Shown here: positions 40,227-50,405 of the stretch, piece by piece
Layout: each line of letters starts with the position of its first letter
Position numbering within the stretch: position 1 is the stretch's first letter
From: COE1 sp949066965
GTDB taxonomy: Bacteria > Bacillota > Clostridia > Lachnospirales > Lachnospiraceae
Assembly: GCA_949066965.1 (NCBI GenBank)
Contig: CARTDA010000009.1
Coordinates: 45,745 to 109,744, forward strand
Length of the DNA: 64,000 bases
Reading direction: 5' to 3'
Notes under the pieces: model-generated
Seen by the model: only the letters and a program-made list of their open reading frames with translations
What the model was told of the DNA's origin: nothing
Database searches by the model: none
Made by a program: the position numbers and the translations under genes

Positions 40227-43097
40227 CTATTCCCTCCAATGTATTCTGCCTTCCCGTGGAAGCATCCCGATATATCCATATTTTTGTCCGTATGCTTCCT
40301 GCCTGACCACAATGCGCTCCAATACGACCCCTGCGTCACAGGCATATATTGCAATATTGTTTTCCCCTGCCTTTACCTCCGCCCTCCATATTGCTGTATG
40401 GATATTGTCAAGTACACCCTTTGCCCACTCCGCACAGTTCCTGTCACCGCCCCTGTAACCATCTGACACAGTATGGACGATTTGCACCGGCCCGTCGTTT
40501 ATCCGGATTCCCATCCTAAGCTGGTTTCTGGTGTCCACAGGATTGGACGGGGCTGTCAGGATTTCAAACACGCAGGTTCCTTCCGTATCGGCTCCAAAAC
40601 CATAGCTGATAAAAGGCGCATCCCTTAACGGCATATACGAAACCGTCTGCGGAAATGCCTTTGCCCCTGCAACGTACTTTCCATATGGTTTCAGGATTTG
40701 GTACTCTTTTGACTTGTATTTGTAATCACATGCCTCGATAGCCAGCATTCCAGGCGCCCCCTTGCACCTTGCGGCATGAATTTCCACATTGACATGGGAA
40801 AACGTTGTCCGGATACATAAATCCGCCACCAGCTCCCTTTCCTGTCCTGCAGGCATCAGCGTTCTGTCAATCCATACTTCCAGCTCCCTGTGCAGTTCCA
40901 CCCTGCCCTCTTTCTCAGCAGCAATAATCCACGGCGCGTTACTCTCCACCCAATAAGGAAACGGTTCTGTCGATCCGTTATCAATTTCAACCACGATCCG
41001 GTCTGTTCCCATATCCAGCGGTTCCCGCGCTATCAGGGTCTTTCGTGTCCAGTCGCCGCCCATGCTGTACTGTTCGTCATGCTTCAGCGCCACAATCATG
41101 CGCGGACGGTTCGCCGGTTCGACATAATGGTAAACCGGATAACGGCACTCCTCGTCATTCCAGTGGACAAAACCTGCATGCTCGGACAGCATCATGCCGT
41201 CCCATTTTCCGTCTGCAATACGGTGGTATTCTTCCTGCAGCTTCCTGTCTTTTTGTACACATGCGCGCATTTTATCCGCGTACGTGTTTGCAATCAGCCT
41301 TCCCTGCGCGGCATAGTACTTATTTTTTCCGGCATACAGCATCAGCTTTAACTGGTTCATGGACGCAGCTGCCGGATAGGAAACCAGTTCAAAAAATGAC
41401 GCGTATGTCATTTTATCCGGCATGCTTTCTTTTATTTCCTCTATAATCCCCAGGATCTCCTGCGCCTTGCAAAGCGCCCAGTCCGCCTCGCCATAATTCA
41501 CCGGATGATAGGTATCCGGCTGCAGCGCTTCCGGTCTGCGGATACTGTTGAGTCTGGTATAGCCATCAACAACCTGATAAACCTTATCGAGCATCTCGCC
41601 TGAAAATCCTGAACCAAACTGTGCCGTAAGCCATTTTTTTGTATACTCGTCCGTCTTATTGGGTGCACCTGTTCCCCACCTGTCAAAATCATATGCGAGG
41701 TCAAGAAAATACGAAAGCGGCAGCTCCTGCGGTTTCAGGTCTCCCACATTCACTATCCAGATTTCGCGCACGCCGAAGTCATATGCCTGTGTCATCTGCT
41801 CCCAGACCTTGGATAAATGCGTGCTGTTCACCCACTCATAGGACACAGGGTCACCATGATAGTCAAAGTGGTAATACATACCCCATCCACCCTTACGCTC
41901 CCTGTCCTTTTCCTCAGGAAGCCTCCGCATGTTGCCAAAATTGTCCTCACAGAGCATCAGCGTGACGCCGTCAAGTTCTTTCCAGTCCTTTAATCCTTCC
42001 GTCTTATCGTCTCCGTAAAAATATGCTTCTACTTCTTTATATAACGCCAGCATTCTCGGAACCTGATCCAGATTGTTATCAACACACTCCCGAATCAGCT
42101 GGTTTTGCGTGGAAATTACTTCCTTCAGATAGTCAATGTTTTCCTTTAATGTCGCGGCATGTCCTAAAATCTCACTGTCCCTCTCGCCGCGCATCCCCAT
42201 TGTAATTATGTTTTCAAGTCTGCCGTTACGCCTTAAGCCATCCCGCCAGTACCGGGTCAGTCCTTTTTTGTTGCGGTCAAAATTCCACTCTGTCCCATAT
42301 GGGGAACCCTCCCCCTTGACCAAATCCCACTCCTCGCTGTGGCGCAGGCAGGGCTCATGATGGGAATTGCTCATGACGATGCCGTATTCATCCGCCAGAA
42401 GCGCGTTCGCCATCCCCGGCCCATCCAGACTAAAGGAGGATGTCCACATCGCAGGCCACAGATAATTTCCCTTCAGCCGCAGCAGCAGTTCAAATACCTT
42501 GTCATACATTTCAGCCGTAAAGCCGCCAAAGTGGCGGAACGTCCAGCTGCCAAAGGAGGGCCACTCATCATTGATGAAAAATCCCCTGTATTTTACCGAC
42601 GGCTCTTTCGACACAGTGTTGACCGCCTGCGTCAGTATGACGGTATCCCGTTTTACAGGCAGGACATCCGCAAAGTATACCCATGGCGATACCCCCAGAA
42701 GCTCCGACAGATGAAACAGTCCATAAATCGTCCCGCGTTTGTCACTCCCTGCAATCACCAGCGTGCGATGCGCCTCCGTTTCCTTCCTTTCAATGATGCC
42801 GAAATGGTAGACCTCACGTTTTCCACGCACCCTCGACAAATTAAGGCGTCCTTCCTCTGCCAGCGTGTCCAGCGTGGTATTGTGTCCGATGGTTCCTGCA
42901 ATGATGCAGTCACAGACTTCCTGTTCCCCTGGTGTGCCTTCCGCAAGTTCATATTTTCTGTCCGTGACAAGCCAAAGGTCATTTAGCACTTTCCGGGCAA
43001 TTTTCTTCACACCGGAAAATTCTTCCGCACCGACAAATATTTTCGCCTGCCTTGCACCGTCCGCTATTGTCAACACCGTATCTTTCTCCTCTCTCAT
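40227..43097 (-). CDS. GH115 xylan alpha-1,2-glucuronidase
   Basis: 956 residues, the expected size. Recognisable GH115 parts are VKYRGFFINDEWPSFGSW, LKGNYLWPAMWTSSFSLDGPG, GIVMSNSHHEPCLRH, NIITMGMRGERDSE and WGMYYHFDYHGDPVSYEW, together with the large C-terminal beta domain. No signal peptide, so it acts on imported oligosaccharides. It frees glucuronate and 4-O-methylglucuronate linked alpha-1,2 to xylose. The start overlaps the stop of the upstream GH43 gene by one base (TAATG), with a modest AAGGTG site, suggesting translational coupling. Confidence 0.94.
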   Translation of the reverse strand: MREEKDTVLTIADGARQAKIFVGAEEFSGVKKIARKVLNDLWLVTDRKYELAEGTPGEQEVCDCIIAGTIGHNTTLDTLAEEGRLNLSRVRGKREVYHFGIIERKETEAHRTLVIAGSDKRGTIYGLFHLSELLGVSPWVYFADVLPVKRDTVILTQAVNTVSKEPSVKYRGFFINDEWPSFGSWTFRHFGGFTAEMYDKVFELLLRLKGNYLWPAMWTSSFSLDGPGMANALLADEYGIVMSNSHHEPCLRHSEEWDLVKGEGSPYGTEWNFDRNKKGLTRYWRDGLRRNGRLENIITMGMRGERDSEILGHAATLKENIDYLKEVISTQNQLIRECVDNNLDQVPRMLALYKEVEAYFYGDDKTEGLKDWKELDGVTLMLCEDNFGNMRRLPEEKDRERKGGWGMYYHFDYHGDPVSYEWVNSTHLSKVWEQMTQAYDFGVREIWIVNVGDLKPQELPLSYFLDLAYDFDRWGTGAPNKTDEYTKKWLTAQFGSGFSGEMLDKVYQVVDGYTRLNSIRRPEALQPDTYHPVNYGEADWALCKAQEILGIIEEIKESMPDKMTYASFFELVSYPAAASMNQLKLMLYAGKNKYYAAQGRLIANTYADKMRACVQKDRKLQEEYHRIADGKWDGMMLSEHAGFVHWNDEECRYPVYHYVEPANRPRMIVALKHDEQYSMGGDWTRKTLIAREPLDMGTDRIVVEIDNGSTEPFPYWVESNAPWIIAAEKEGRVELHRELEVWIDRTLMPAGQERELVADLCIRTTFSHVNVEIHAARCKGAPGMLAIEACDYKYKSKEYQILKPYGKYVAGAKAFPQTVSYMPLRDAPFISYGFGADTEGTCVFEILTAPSNPVDTRNQLRMGIRINDGPVQIVHTVSDGYRGGDRNCAEWAKGVLDNIHTAIWRAEVKAGENNIAIYACDAGVVLERIVVRQEAYGQKYGYIGMLPREGRIHWRE

Positions 43098-44656
43098 TAC
43101 CGCCAGTCACCTTTCCAGTACCGGAACTGCATAAAATCCGCATAACCGCCTGTCTGCTTTGTAGAAAAAAGGAACAGGCCAAAGCGGCATCCTGTAAAAT
43201 GATCCATCTTAAAATACTGCTTCTGACGGACACCGATTCTGTTCCACTCCCCATTCGAAAGATAAAAACACGATGCCTCATCCCGCATATCCGTAAAATC
43301 CGTATGTATCTTCAGCGTGGCCGCCTCCGATCCAATTGCAACTCTCTCATATTCTTTCGCCGGTTCAAGGAAGTCCGAATCCCCGAACACAGTCTCATTT
43401 TGCGCTGGCTTTCCCAGCATGACAATATAGTATCTGCCTTTTTCCTTTGTCAGGGCAACCGCCCCATAACAGCCTGTAAAAGCGCAGATTCCGGCATAGT
43501 CGCCATCTTTCAGACGGCTCGCATCCACTGTCACCCATGCCGCGCTTTCCGGTCCGGATGTCCTCTGTGTAAGCGTGTTGTACCCATAGGCCAGGCCGGA
43601 ACAGATTCTCCCCGAATAGAGCCTGTACGCTCCCCTACGTTCCGTGACTGACCACAGTGTCCCCACCGGATTATGATTAAACTGCCAAAACGGCTTCAGA
43701 TGTATTGTTCCGTCATCATCCGGCGTATAAATAAAATCGTCATCCCCGTTCAAAGGCTGGTACTGATACCCTGGTCTGGTACTTGGAACTTTGACAAATT
43801 CCGGAACCTTTCCATCCGCGCCAGCTACTGGAAACCCCTCCTCGTCAAAGTGCAGCGGCATGATTAAAGGCGCCCTGCCCAGTGCCCCTCTGTCCTGAAA
43901 CATAAATGCATACCATTCCCCATCCGGCGTGTCAACCATACCGCCCTGCGCAACACCAAGCCTGTGGTATCCCATGTCATCATCAATCATGCATTTCCCC
44001 TTAAATTCGCCTGTCAGCGAATCTGCCATAAAACAGTCCTCCGACTTCCATGCATTTCCATATGCCGGAATATGGCAGGTAAACAAATAATATCGTCCGT
44101 CTTTTTTATACAGGTGTGAGCCTTCATACCCGAGATGGACATTGTCCACATCCTCGACAAGAAGCCTGCAAAGTCCCCCTTCAAGCGGTCCTTTTAGCTC
44201 CGTGTCCAGTTCAGTCAGGTACAGTTCCTTGTTTCCGTACACAATATAAACGCTTCCGTCATCGTCGAAAAAAAGGGAGCTGTCGTGATAAAAGCCTTTT
44301 ATTGTCTGTTTCTTCCACGGTCCTTCCGGATTTTGCGCCATAAGCAAATAAGTCTTATGTGTATCATTTGCAGTGAAACATATATAAAATGTTCCGTCAT
44401 GATACCGCAGGGTTGGCGCCCACATCCCCTGCCCATAAATCTGTTCTGTTCCTTCCAGACGATGTCCTTTGGTATCATCAAGCGTCTCATAAGCATGCGC
44501 CACAAATTCCCAGTTCATCAAATCATAGGAACGCAGGATGTCACAGCCCGGCATAAAATGCATTGTCGTGCTCGCCATGTAATAAGTATCACCCACACGT
44601 ATAATGTCCGGATCCGGAAAATCGGAATATATGACAGGATTTCTTTTTGTCTCCAT
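43097..44656 (-). CDS. GH43 beta-xylosidase/arabinofuranosidase with C-terminal beta-sandwich
   Basis: 519 residues, no signal peptide. The propeller shows YSDFPDPDIIRVGDTYYMASTTMHFMPG (base Asp), MWAPTLRYHDGTFYICFTAND, HDSSLFFDDDGSVYIVYGN and GYEGSHLYKKDGRYYLF (acid Glu), typical of the XynB-like GH43 group. From about residue 320 a concanavalin-like domain follows (FWQFNHNPVGTLWSVTERRGAYRLYSG). It probably removes terminal xylose or arabinose from cytosolic oligosaccharides. The ribosome binding site is weak (AGAAAGAAG), so it may rely on coupling to the GH3 gene 18 bases upstream. Confidence 0.87.
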   Translation of the reverse strand: METKRNPVIYSDFPDPDIIRVGDTYYMASTTMHFMPGCDILRSYDLMNWEFVAHAYETLDDTKGHRLEGTEQIYGQGMWAPTLRYHDGTFYICFTANDTHKTYLLMAQNPEGPWKKQTIKGFYHDSSLFFDDDGSVYIVYGNKELYLTELDTELKGPLEGGLCRLLVEDVDNVHLGYEGSHLYKKDGRYYLFTCHIPAYGNAWKSEDCFMADSLTGEFKGKCMIDDDMGYHRLGVAQGGMVDTPDGEWYAFMFQDRGALGRAPLIMPLHFDEEGFPVAGADGKVPEFVKVPSTRPGYQYQPLNGDDDFIYTPDDDGTIHLKPFWQFNHNPVGTLWSVTERRGAYRLYSGRICSGLAYGYNTLTQRTSGPESAAWVTVDASRLKDGDYAGICAFTGCYGAVALTKEKGRYYIVMLGKPAQNETVFGDSDFLEPAKEYERVAIGSEAATLKIHTDFTDMRDEASCFYLSNGEWNRIGVRQKQYFKMDHFTGCRFGLFLFSTKQTGGYADFMQFRYWKGDWR

Positions 44657-44674
44657 GTTTTCTTGTCTTCTTTC

Positions 44675-46804
44675 TTAAATATACAACGTCTGCGGCTTCT
44701 TCCCTGTCAGGGCTGCGCTCCTTGCATCGGGCTGGGAACCGCCGATATGAACCTCATATCCTTCCGCGATATACTCAGCCTCACCATCCTCATTGAACAG
44801 CACAAATGCCTCCGCGGGAAGCTTCATCGTCAGCGTCTTTGCCTCGCCTGCCTTCAAATCCACCTTCCTGATTCCCTTAAGCTGGGCATTCGGCGTGCCC
44901 TCCCGCCTTGCCTTCACGTAAGCCTGAACCGTCTCGGTTCCGTCCACGTCTCCTGCGTTTTTAACCGTAAAGGTAATCTCCACACCGCTCTTTACATCCG
45001 GTGTACCCACAAATGTCACATCACTGTATGCAAAATCGGTGTAGGAAAGCCCATACCCGAACGGATACAGCGCCTCCTGCGTCATGTAACGATAAGTACG
45101 TCCTTTCATGGAATAATCCTCAAAATCAGGAAGCTCCTCCATCGTCTTATAAAATGTAACCGGAAGCTTTCCCTGTGGGTTTGCCGCGCCAAACAATATA
45201 TCCGCAATTGCCTTGCCGCCCTGTGCCCCCGGATACCAGCCTTGTATAATCGCGCCAAGATGTTCCTGTTCCCATGTAAGCGCTGTCGCACTGCCGCAGA
45301 GCACCACAAGAACCACCGGTTTTCCATACTCACTTGCAATTTTGAGGATGTCATGCTGGATTCCCGGAAGCCTCAGATTCGGCTTATCTCCGCTTCCGTA
45401 CTCATTTCCTGTATCACCTTCCTCGCCTTCGAGTGTGGCATCCATCCCCATCACAGCGATAATCACGTCACTTTCCTCACAGACTCCGCGTACTTCCGAA
45501 CACCGGTCATTCGCCTCCGCAAGCCCTGTCATCCGGTCCTTGTACAGATGGCATCCCATGGAGTACATCACACGCACATCATCACCGACATAGTCCTGTA
45601 TCCCTTCAAGCACCGTCACATACCGCGATGCAGTCCCCTCATAATTTCCAACCAGCGCCGCCCTGCTGTCAGCGTTGGGGCCAATCACGCCAATCGTGTG
45701 AATCCTGCCCTTGTCCAGCGGCAGAAGGTTGTTCTCATTTTTCAGCAAGACAATTGATTTTTCCGCCACTTCCCTGTTCAGCGCCCTCATTTCCACGGAA
45801 TCCACCACGGAATACGGAATCCTGTCGAACGGATTCTCCTCTTTCCTGTCAAATACGCCAAGCTTCATGCGCGAGGTAAACAGATTAATAACCGCCTCAT
45901 CAATGCGCGACTCCTCCACAAGCCCCTCTTTCACCGCCTGTACCAGATACGTAAACAAATTTCCGCAGTTCAGGTCGCAACCGTTTGCCATCGCCATCGC
46001 CACAGACTCCTGCGCATTTGAAGTCACTTTATGTCCCTCATGAAAATCCTTGATCGCCCAGCAGTCCGAAGTCACATGCCCCTCAAATCCCCATTCCTTC
46101 CGCAAAATGTCAATCAGCAGTTCATGGCTTCCACAGCAGGGTACGCCGTTCGTCCTGTTATATGCCCCCATGACCGACTCCACATGCGCTTCCTGCACAC
46201 ACGCCTTAAATGCCGGAAGATAGGTTTCCCGCATGTCCTGCCTGCTGGCAGCCGCGTCAAACTCATGACGCAATGCTTCCGGACCGCTATGCACCGCGAA
46301 ATGCTTCGCGCAGGCTGCAACTTTCAGGTAATTCTCATCGTGTCCCTGAAGTCCCTGTATATAACGTACACCCAGTCTGCTCGTCAGGTACGGATCTTCC
46401 CCGAACGTTTCATGCCCCCTGCCCCATCTCGGATCCCTGAAAATATTGACATTTGGCGCCCAGAACGTAAGCCCCTTGTAGATATCCATGTCCTTTCCTT
46501 TTTGCTGCATGTTAAATTTCGCGCGGGCTTCTGTTGAAACCGCTTCTGCAACCCGCTCCAGCAAATCCTCGTCAAACGTTGCAGCCATCCCGACTGCCTG
46601 CGGAAACACTGTCGCAGTCCCTGCCCTTGCCACACCGTGAAGCGCTTCGTTCCACCAGTTATACTTCTTTATGCCAAGGCGTTCCACTGCCGGTGACCTG
46701 TGAAGCGTCTGCTCTACCTTCTCCTCAAGCGTCATCTGTGCTACCAGCTCCTTTGCACGCTCGCGGTACTCCCTTAGTTTCTGTTTGTTCTCATTTAATT
46801 CCAT
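44675..46804 (-). CDS. GH3 beta-xylosidase
   Basis: 709 residues, cytosolic. The (beta/alpha)8 domain carries GHVTSDCWAIKDF with the nucleophile Asp near residue 247; the SDC context is typical of GH3 xylan 1,4-beta-xylosidases, where beta-glucosidases more often have SDW. NIFRDPRWGRGHETFGEDPYL, KHFAVHSGPE and the second alpha/beta sandwich (VIGPNADSRAALVGNYEG, MGMDATLEGEEGDTGNEYG) are canonical, followed by a fibronectin-III-like end (FGYGLSYTDFAY). AAGGAGG lies 7 bases before the ATG. It would release xylose from xylo-oligosaccharides. Confidence 0.9.
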   Translation of the reverse strand: MELNENKQKLREYRERAKELVAQMTLEEKVEQTLHRSPAVERLGIKKYNWWNEALHGVARAGTATVFPQAVGMAATFDEDLLERVAEAVSTEARAKFNMQQKGKDMDIYKGLTFWAPNVNIFRDPRWGRGHETFGEDPYLTSRLGVRYIQGLQGHDENYLKVAACAKHFAVHSGPEALRHEFDAAASRQDMRETYLPAFKACVQEAHVESVMGAYNRTNGVPCCGSHELLIDILRKEWGFEGHVTSDCWAIKDFHEGHKVTSNAQESVAMAMANGCDLNCGNLFTYLVQAVKEGLVEESRIDEAVINLFTSRMKLGVFDRKEENPFDRIPYSVVDSVEMRALNREVAEKSIVLLKNENNLLPLDKGRIHTIGVIGPNADSRAALVGNYEGTASRYVTVLEGIQDYVGDDVRVMYSMGCHLYKDRMTGLAEANDRCSEVRGVCEESDVIIAVMGMDATLEGEEGDTGNEYGSGDKPNLRLPGIQHDILKIASEYGKPVVLVVLCGSATALTWEQEHLGAIIQGWYPGAQGGKAIADILFGAANPQGKLPVTFYKTMEELPDFEDYSMKGRTYRYMTQEALYPFGYGLSYTDFAYSDVTFVGTPDVKSGVEITFTVKNAGDVDGTETVQAYVKARREGTPNAQLKGIRKVDLKAGEAKTLTMKLPAEAFVLFNEDGEAEYIAEGYEVHIGGSQPDARSAALTGKKPQTLYI

Positions 46805-46819
46805 AAAATTTCCTCCTTT

Positions 46820-48466
46820 TTATGGCTGAAGCCTGCGCTCAAGCTCTTGCTGCATTTCCGCAAAGAAAATCTCCGGCCGGCACGCCGTATAGCGCTCCAT
46901 ATACTGCGCCCACATCGCATCAAAATCATCCGTCATCACAACCTTCGGCAGGAATTCCCTCTTGACACTGTTCATCTGTTCCCAGACCCTGCCTGCCTCC
47001 GAGTCAGTCGTCAGCATGTCGGAATACGAATACATCGGGTACCATGGTCCCGGCGCCTCATTTGTCCCCAGCATCTCCACATAATTTCTGCATCCGTATG
47101 CCGTCAGGCACTCCTTGACATCCGGCACAAGCGCGTCAAAAAATTCACCGGGCTGATATTCCGGTGCAAATGCATTCAGGCCATCACTCAGCATTCCCTC
47201 TATCCTTGGAAAATAAGGATAGACGCAAAAATGCGCCCTGCTGTACTCCGGATTCCTCACTGCATTCCTCTGCTCATCTGTTCTGTAATATACTCCGTTT
47301 TCATACACTTCGTAGTCTGTTCCTTCGATGCCCCAGTACCTTAGCTTGATGATTTCCTCATCCAGCAGGTCATTGATGAACTTCATGGCGCCCTCGATGT
47401 CCTCGCAGCTCACCGTAATGGAAATGCCATCAGCCGCACTTAGTTCCGCGCCCCGTTTTACATGCCACTGGTTTCTGACACTCTGGTCAATTGTAATCGG
47501 AAGCGGAACATAACCGCAGCCCTGGTCGGACATTATTTCAAGGGAACCGTTTACCACGTACGCAAACTGCCACCACTGGTCCACCATGCCAAGTACCCGC
47601 CCGCTGGAGAGTTTCTGGAGATATTCCTGATAATTCTGCGTATAAAATTCACGGTCTACGATTCCCTTGTGATATTCCTCATTCAGTTTTTTAAAATATC
47701 GTCTGGCTGTCGGTGTGATATTGTAATCCTTCACCGTCTGCGTCCCCGCATCCACGATACAGCTCCCGTCATTGGGATATCCGTCAAGGAACTGGGGCGG
47801 ATTTTCCAGACAGAAATACCGCCAGTCATCACACAATATAGTAAACGGAATATTTTCCAGCGTCTGCCCTTCATGAAACGGATCCTCCATTACAGGATTT
47901 TCAGCCACGTATGCCTCAAGCAGGTCAAAATACTCGTCCACTGTCCGTATCCTGGGATATCCTGCCCACTTAAGCACACGTGTCTGTATCCAGAATGCCT
48001 CTCCCTCATGGAGGAGCTCTTTTGATTTACCGCTGACAACATCAAACTGCGGAATCCAGTAAATATGTCCGTCCGGCTGCCTGAACCTGTCCCATCTTTC
48101 CGCCGGCATGAAATTTTTGATGTTCGGATAATCATCCCAGTACAGGTCAATGGGAATCAGCGCCCCTGCCTCATACAGAGCTACGTCCCCGGAGATGAAA
48201 TCCGTATACTCCCCGCTGGCAATATAACCGTCTATTGCCTCCTCCGAAGACTTTCCGACAAGCCATTGCTCCCGGCAGCGTGCGCCCGTCTTCTGCGCAA
48301 TCAGTTCCATGATTTCATTGTATTCATCAATTTCATTCTCAGAAACATCGAAAAAAGCAGTGAATTCCTTGATTTTTGTGTCTCTGCTGCCTGCTGTTTT
48401 CACTGACAGGAATACAGACAGGGCAGCCACAGACAGGACAATGCCTGTCACAGTTTTTTTCTTCAT
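46820..48466 (-). CDS. Second solute-binding protein of the xylan locus, without lipoprotein cysteine
   Basis: 548 residues, clearly a paralogue of the 50455-52203 binding protein: EFTAFF, RWLV/TWLTG-like, WIQTRVLEWAGYP, CDDWRYFCLEN, QFLDGYPNDGSCIVD, GRVLGMIDQWW, NEAPGPWYPMYSYS all recur. The N-terminus is hydrophobic (TGIVLSVAALSVFLSV) but has no Cys for lipidation and no clean signal peptidase I site, so it may be an uncleaved membrane anchor or a poorly cut secreted form. It sits after the two permeases and 16 bases before GH3. Role as a second receptor for another oligosaccharide, or as a regulator of uptake, is inferred. Confidence 0.83.
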   Translation of the reverse strand: MKKKTVTGIVLSVAALSVFLSVKTAGSRDTKIKEFTAFFDVSENEIDEYNEIMELIAQKTGARCREQWLVGKSSEEAIDGYIASGEYTDFISGDVALYEAGALIPIDLYWDDYPNIKNFMPAERWDRFRQPDGHIYWIPQFDVVSGKSKELLHEGEAFWIQTRVLKWAGYPRIRTVDEYFDLLEAYVAENPVMEDPFHEGQTLENIPFTILCDDWRYFCLENPPQFLDGYPNDGSCIVDAGTQTVKDYNITPTARRYFKKLNEEYHKGIVDREFYTQNYQEYLQKLSSGRVLGMVDQWWQFAYVVNGSLEIMSDQGCGYVPLPITIDQSVRNQWHVKRGAELSAADGISITVSCEDIEGAMKFINDLLDEEIIKLRYWGIEGTDYEVYENGVYYRTDEQRNAVRNPEYSRAHFCVYPYFPRIEGMLSDGLNAFAPEYQPGEFFDALVPDVKECLTAYGCRNYVEMLGTNEAPGPWYPMYSYSDMLTTDSEAGRVWEQMNSVKREFLPKVVMTDDFDAMWAQYMERYTACRPEIFFAEMQQELERRLQP

Positions 48467-48541
48467 TCTGCCACCCTCTTTTCATTATATCTGTATTCTT
48501 CATTATACCCGTTTTTCCAAAGGCAGACAATAATTATATCC

Positions 48542-49444
48542 TTATTCCTTCACGCCTCCGATGGTAAGTCCTGTTACAAAATATCTCTGTAAGAACGGAT
48601 ACAGGCAGATAATCGGAAGCATGGTCAGGACAGTTGCCGCAGCACGCACTGAAGTTGGTGTTACTGTTCCCGCCGCGTTCTTCATCGCTTCCGCGGAAGT
48701 ACCCTGATTGGTAACGGATGACAACAGCTTCATCAGCTCATACTGCAGCGTAGTCAGATGGGAGCTCATCCTGTTGTAAAGCATGGCGTCAAACCAGGAG
48801 TTCCACTGCCCTACCGCGACAAAAAGCGCAACGGTTGCATACACCGGCTTACAGAGCGGCGAAATGATTTTTACAAAGATTGTTGTATACCCCGCCCCGT
48901 CAAGCTGCGCCGATTCTTCAAGGCTGTCAGGAATCCCTGCCATATATGTACGGATGACCAGCATATTAAATGCGCTGACCATGCCCGGCACAACGTATAC
49001 CCAGAAGCTGTTGGTCAGATGCAGGTTCTTGTACAGCAAAAAGGTAGGAATCATACCGCCGTTAACATACATCGTAACAACCCAGAACAGCGAGAGTGAA
49101 CGCTTAAATATAAAATTCTTCCGGCTCACGATAAATGCAAGGATTGCGTTTGCCACTAACGCAAGCAGTGTTCCTATAATGGTTCTCGCGACAGTGATAT
49201 ATGCCCCCGTAATGAGGTTATCCTTCTGGAGCACAGTGATATAATTTTTGAATGTCCATTTCCTTGGCCATAGATATATGCCGCCCCTGAGCGCATCCGT
49301 ACCATCGTTGAGTGATATTGCAAGTGTGTTCAGCACCGGATACAATGTAATAATGACAAAGGCAACCATAAACAACGTATTGCATACAACAAACACTTTA
49401 TCCCAGACAGAGGTTTTTATTTTACCGCTTTTATTCTTTTCCAT
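48542..49444 (-). CDS. ABC oligosaccharide permease, LplC/YtcP type
   Basis: 300 residues from ATG 49444, which has GGAG with a 6-base spacer; a longer start would overlap the previous gene. Six membrane segments and the EAA loop ESAQLDGAGYTTIFVKIISPLCKP are present, and the end LTIGGVKE is typical. It pairs with the permease 49458-50387. Like the other importer here it lacks an ATPase gene and presumably shares one encoded elsewhere. Substrate inferred from context: xylo-oligosaccharides, possibly decorated. Confidence 0.92.
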   Translation of the reverse strand: MEKNKSGKIKTSVWDKVFVVCNTLFMVAFVIITLYPVLNTLAISLNDGTDALRGGIYLWPRKWTFKNYITVLQKDNLITGAYITVARTIIGTLLALVANAILAFIVSRKNFIFKRSLSLFWVVTMYVNGGMIPTFLLYKNLHLTNSFWVYVVPGMVSAFNMLVIRTYMAGIPDSLEESAQLDGAGYTTIFVKIISPLCKPVYATVALFVAVGQWNSWFDAMLYNRMSSHLTTLQYELMKLLSSVTNQGTSAEAMKNAAGTVTPTSVRAAATVLTMLPIICLYPFLQRYFVTGLTIGGVKE

Positions 49445-49457
49445 TTGCTTCTCCTTC

Positions 49458-50387
49458 CTAGAATAACCGTTCTTCACCGTTTTTCTTTGCAATCTGGTTC
49501 GCTATCACAATCAGCACGATACTTACAAAACTCTTAAAGATACCTGCCGCAGTACCGATGGAAAAGTCGTTCTGGCTGATACCCCATTTCAACACATAAA
49601 TATCAATGGTCTGCGACACGCTCTGTACAAGTCCGTTTCCAAGCAGATACTGGATTTCAAATCCTGCATTCAATACATTTCCTACATTCATCAGCAGCAG
49701 GATCATAATTGTGGGTTTGATGCCCGGAAGCGTCACATAGCGGATACGCGCCCAGCGTCCTGCGCCGTCCATATTTGCCGCCTCGTAAAGCGACGGGTCA
49801 ATTGCCGTAATCGCGGACAGATAGATAATGGCATTCCATCCTGTCTCCTTCCACACATTTGCAAATGCAACAATCGGCCAGAAAAATTTTGGATGCGCGA
49901 AGAAATTAAGCGGCTGGTCCAGAATATGGAATTTCAAAAGGAGTTCATTGATGATTCCGGTGCTGGACAAGGCATCGTGCAGGATACCCGTAACAATAAT
50001 CCACGAAAGAAAGTGTGGAAGGTACGAAATGGTCTGTACTGTTTTCTTGCCGCCGTTTGACTTCACCTCGTTTAACAATATGGCAAACAAAATTGCCATG
50101 ACAAACGTCACTATCAGGTTAATCACGCCCATGCCGAGTGTATTCCTGATTACACGGATAAAGCTGGCATCCGAAAACAGCTGCTTGAACTTATCCATCC
50201 CTACGAAGGCGGAATGAAACAGTCCGTTCTTTGGCTTGTAGTCCTGAAACGCCATTGCCCAGCCTGCCAGCGGGAGGTAATAAAAGATCACACCGTAGAG
50301 CACAAGCACAAGCGACCATATGATTAATACTTTCTGCTTTTTAATCTCTTTCCATGTTATGTTTTTCTTCTTTTCCTGTGAAGCCAT
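49458..50387 (-). CDS. ABC oligosaccharide permease, LplB/YtcO type
   Basis: 309 residues with six membrane segments. LPLAGWAMAFQDYKPKNGLFHSAFVGMDKFKQLF near the N-terminus and EAANMDGAGRWARIRYVTLPGIKPT (EAA loop) mark the LplB group, used for complex oligosaccharides and often controlled by YesMN systems. AAAGGAG precedes the ATG. A stem-loop separates it from the binding-protein gene upstream. Confidence 0.92.
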   Translation of the reverse strand: MASQEKKKNITWKEIKKQKVLIIWSLVLVLYGVIFYYLPLAGWAMAFQDYKPKNGLFHSAFVGMDKFKQLFSDASFIRVIRNTLGMGVINLIVTFVMAILFAILLNEVKSNGGKKTVQTISYLPHFLSWIIVTGILHDALSSTGIINELLLKFHILDQPLNFFAHPKFFWPIVAFANVWKETGWNAIIYLSAITAIDPSLYEAANMDGAGRWARIRYVTLPGIKPTIMILLLMNVGNVLNAGFEIQYLLGNGLVQSVSQTIDIYVLKWGISQNDFSIGTAAGIFKSFVSIVLIVIANQIAKKNGEERLF

Positions 50388-50405
50388 ATTTTCACTCCTT
50401 TACAA

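Noticed and set aside
40223..40354. Longer start for the GH43-CBM6 gene
   Set aside because: It would overlap the conserved end of GH115 by over 120 bases and lacks a binding site, while ATG 40222 has one and lies 4 bases after the GH115 stop.
44285..45757. Long plus-strand open frame (490 codons) opposite the GH3 gene
   Set aside because: It is antisense to a clear GH3 enzyme, is rich in Cys, His and Arg as expected for complement of coding DNA, and has no ribosome binding site or recognisable domain.
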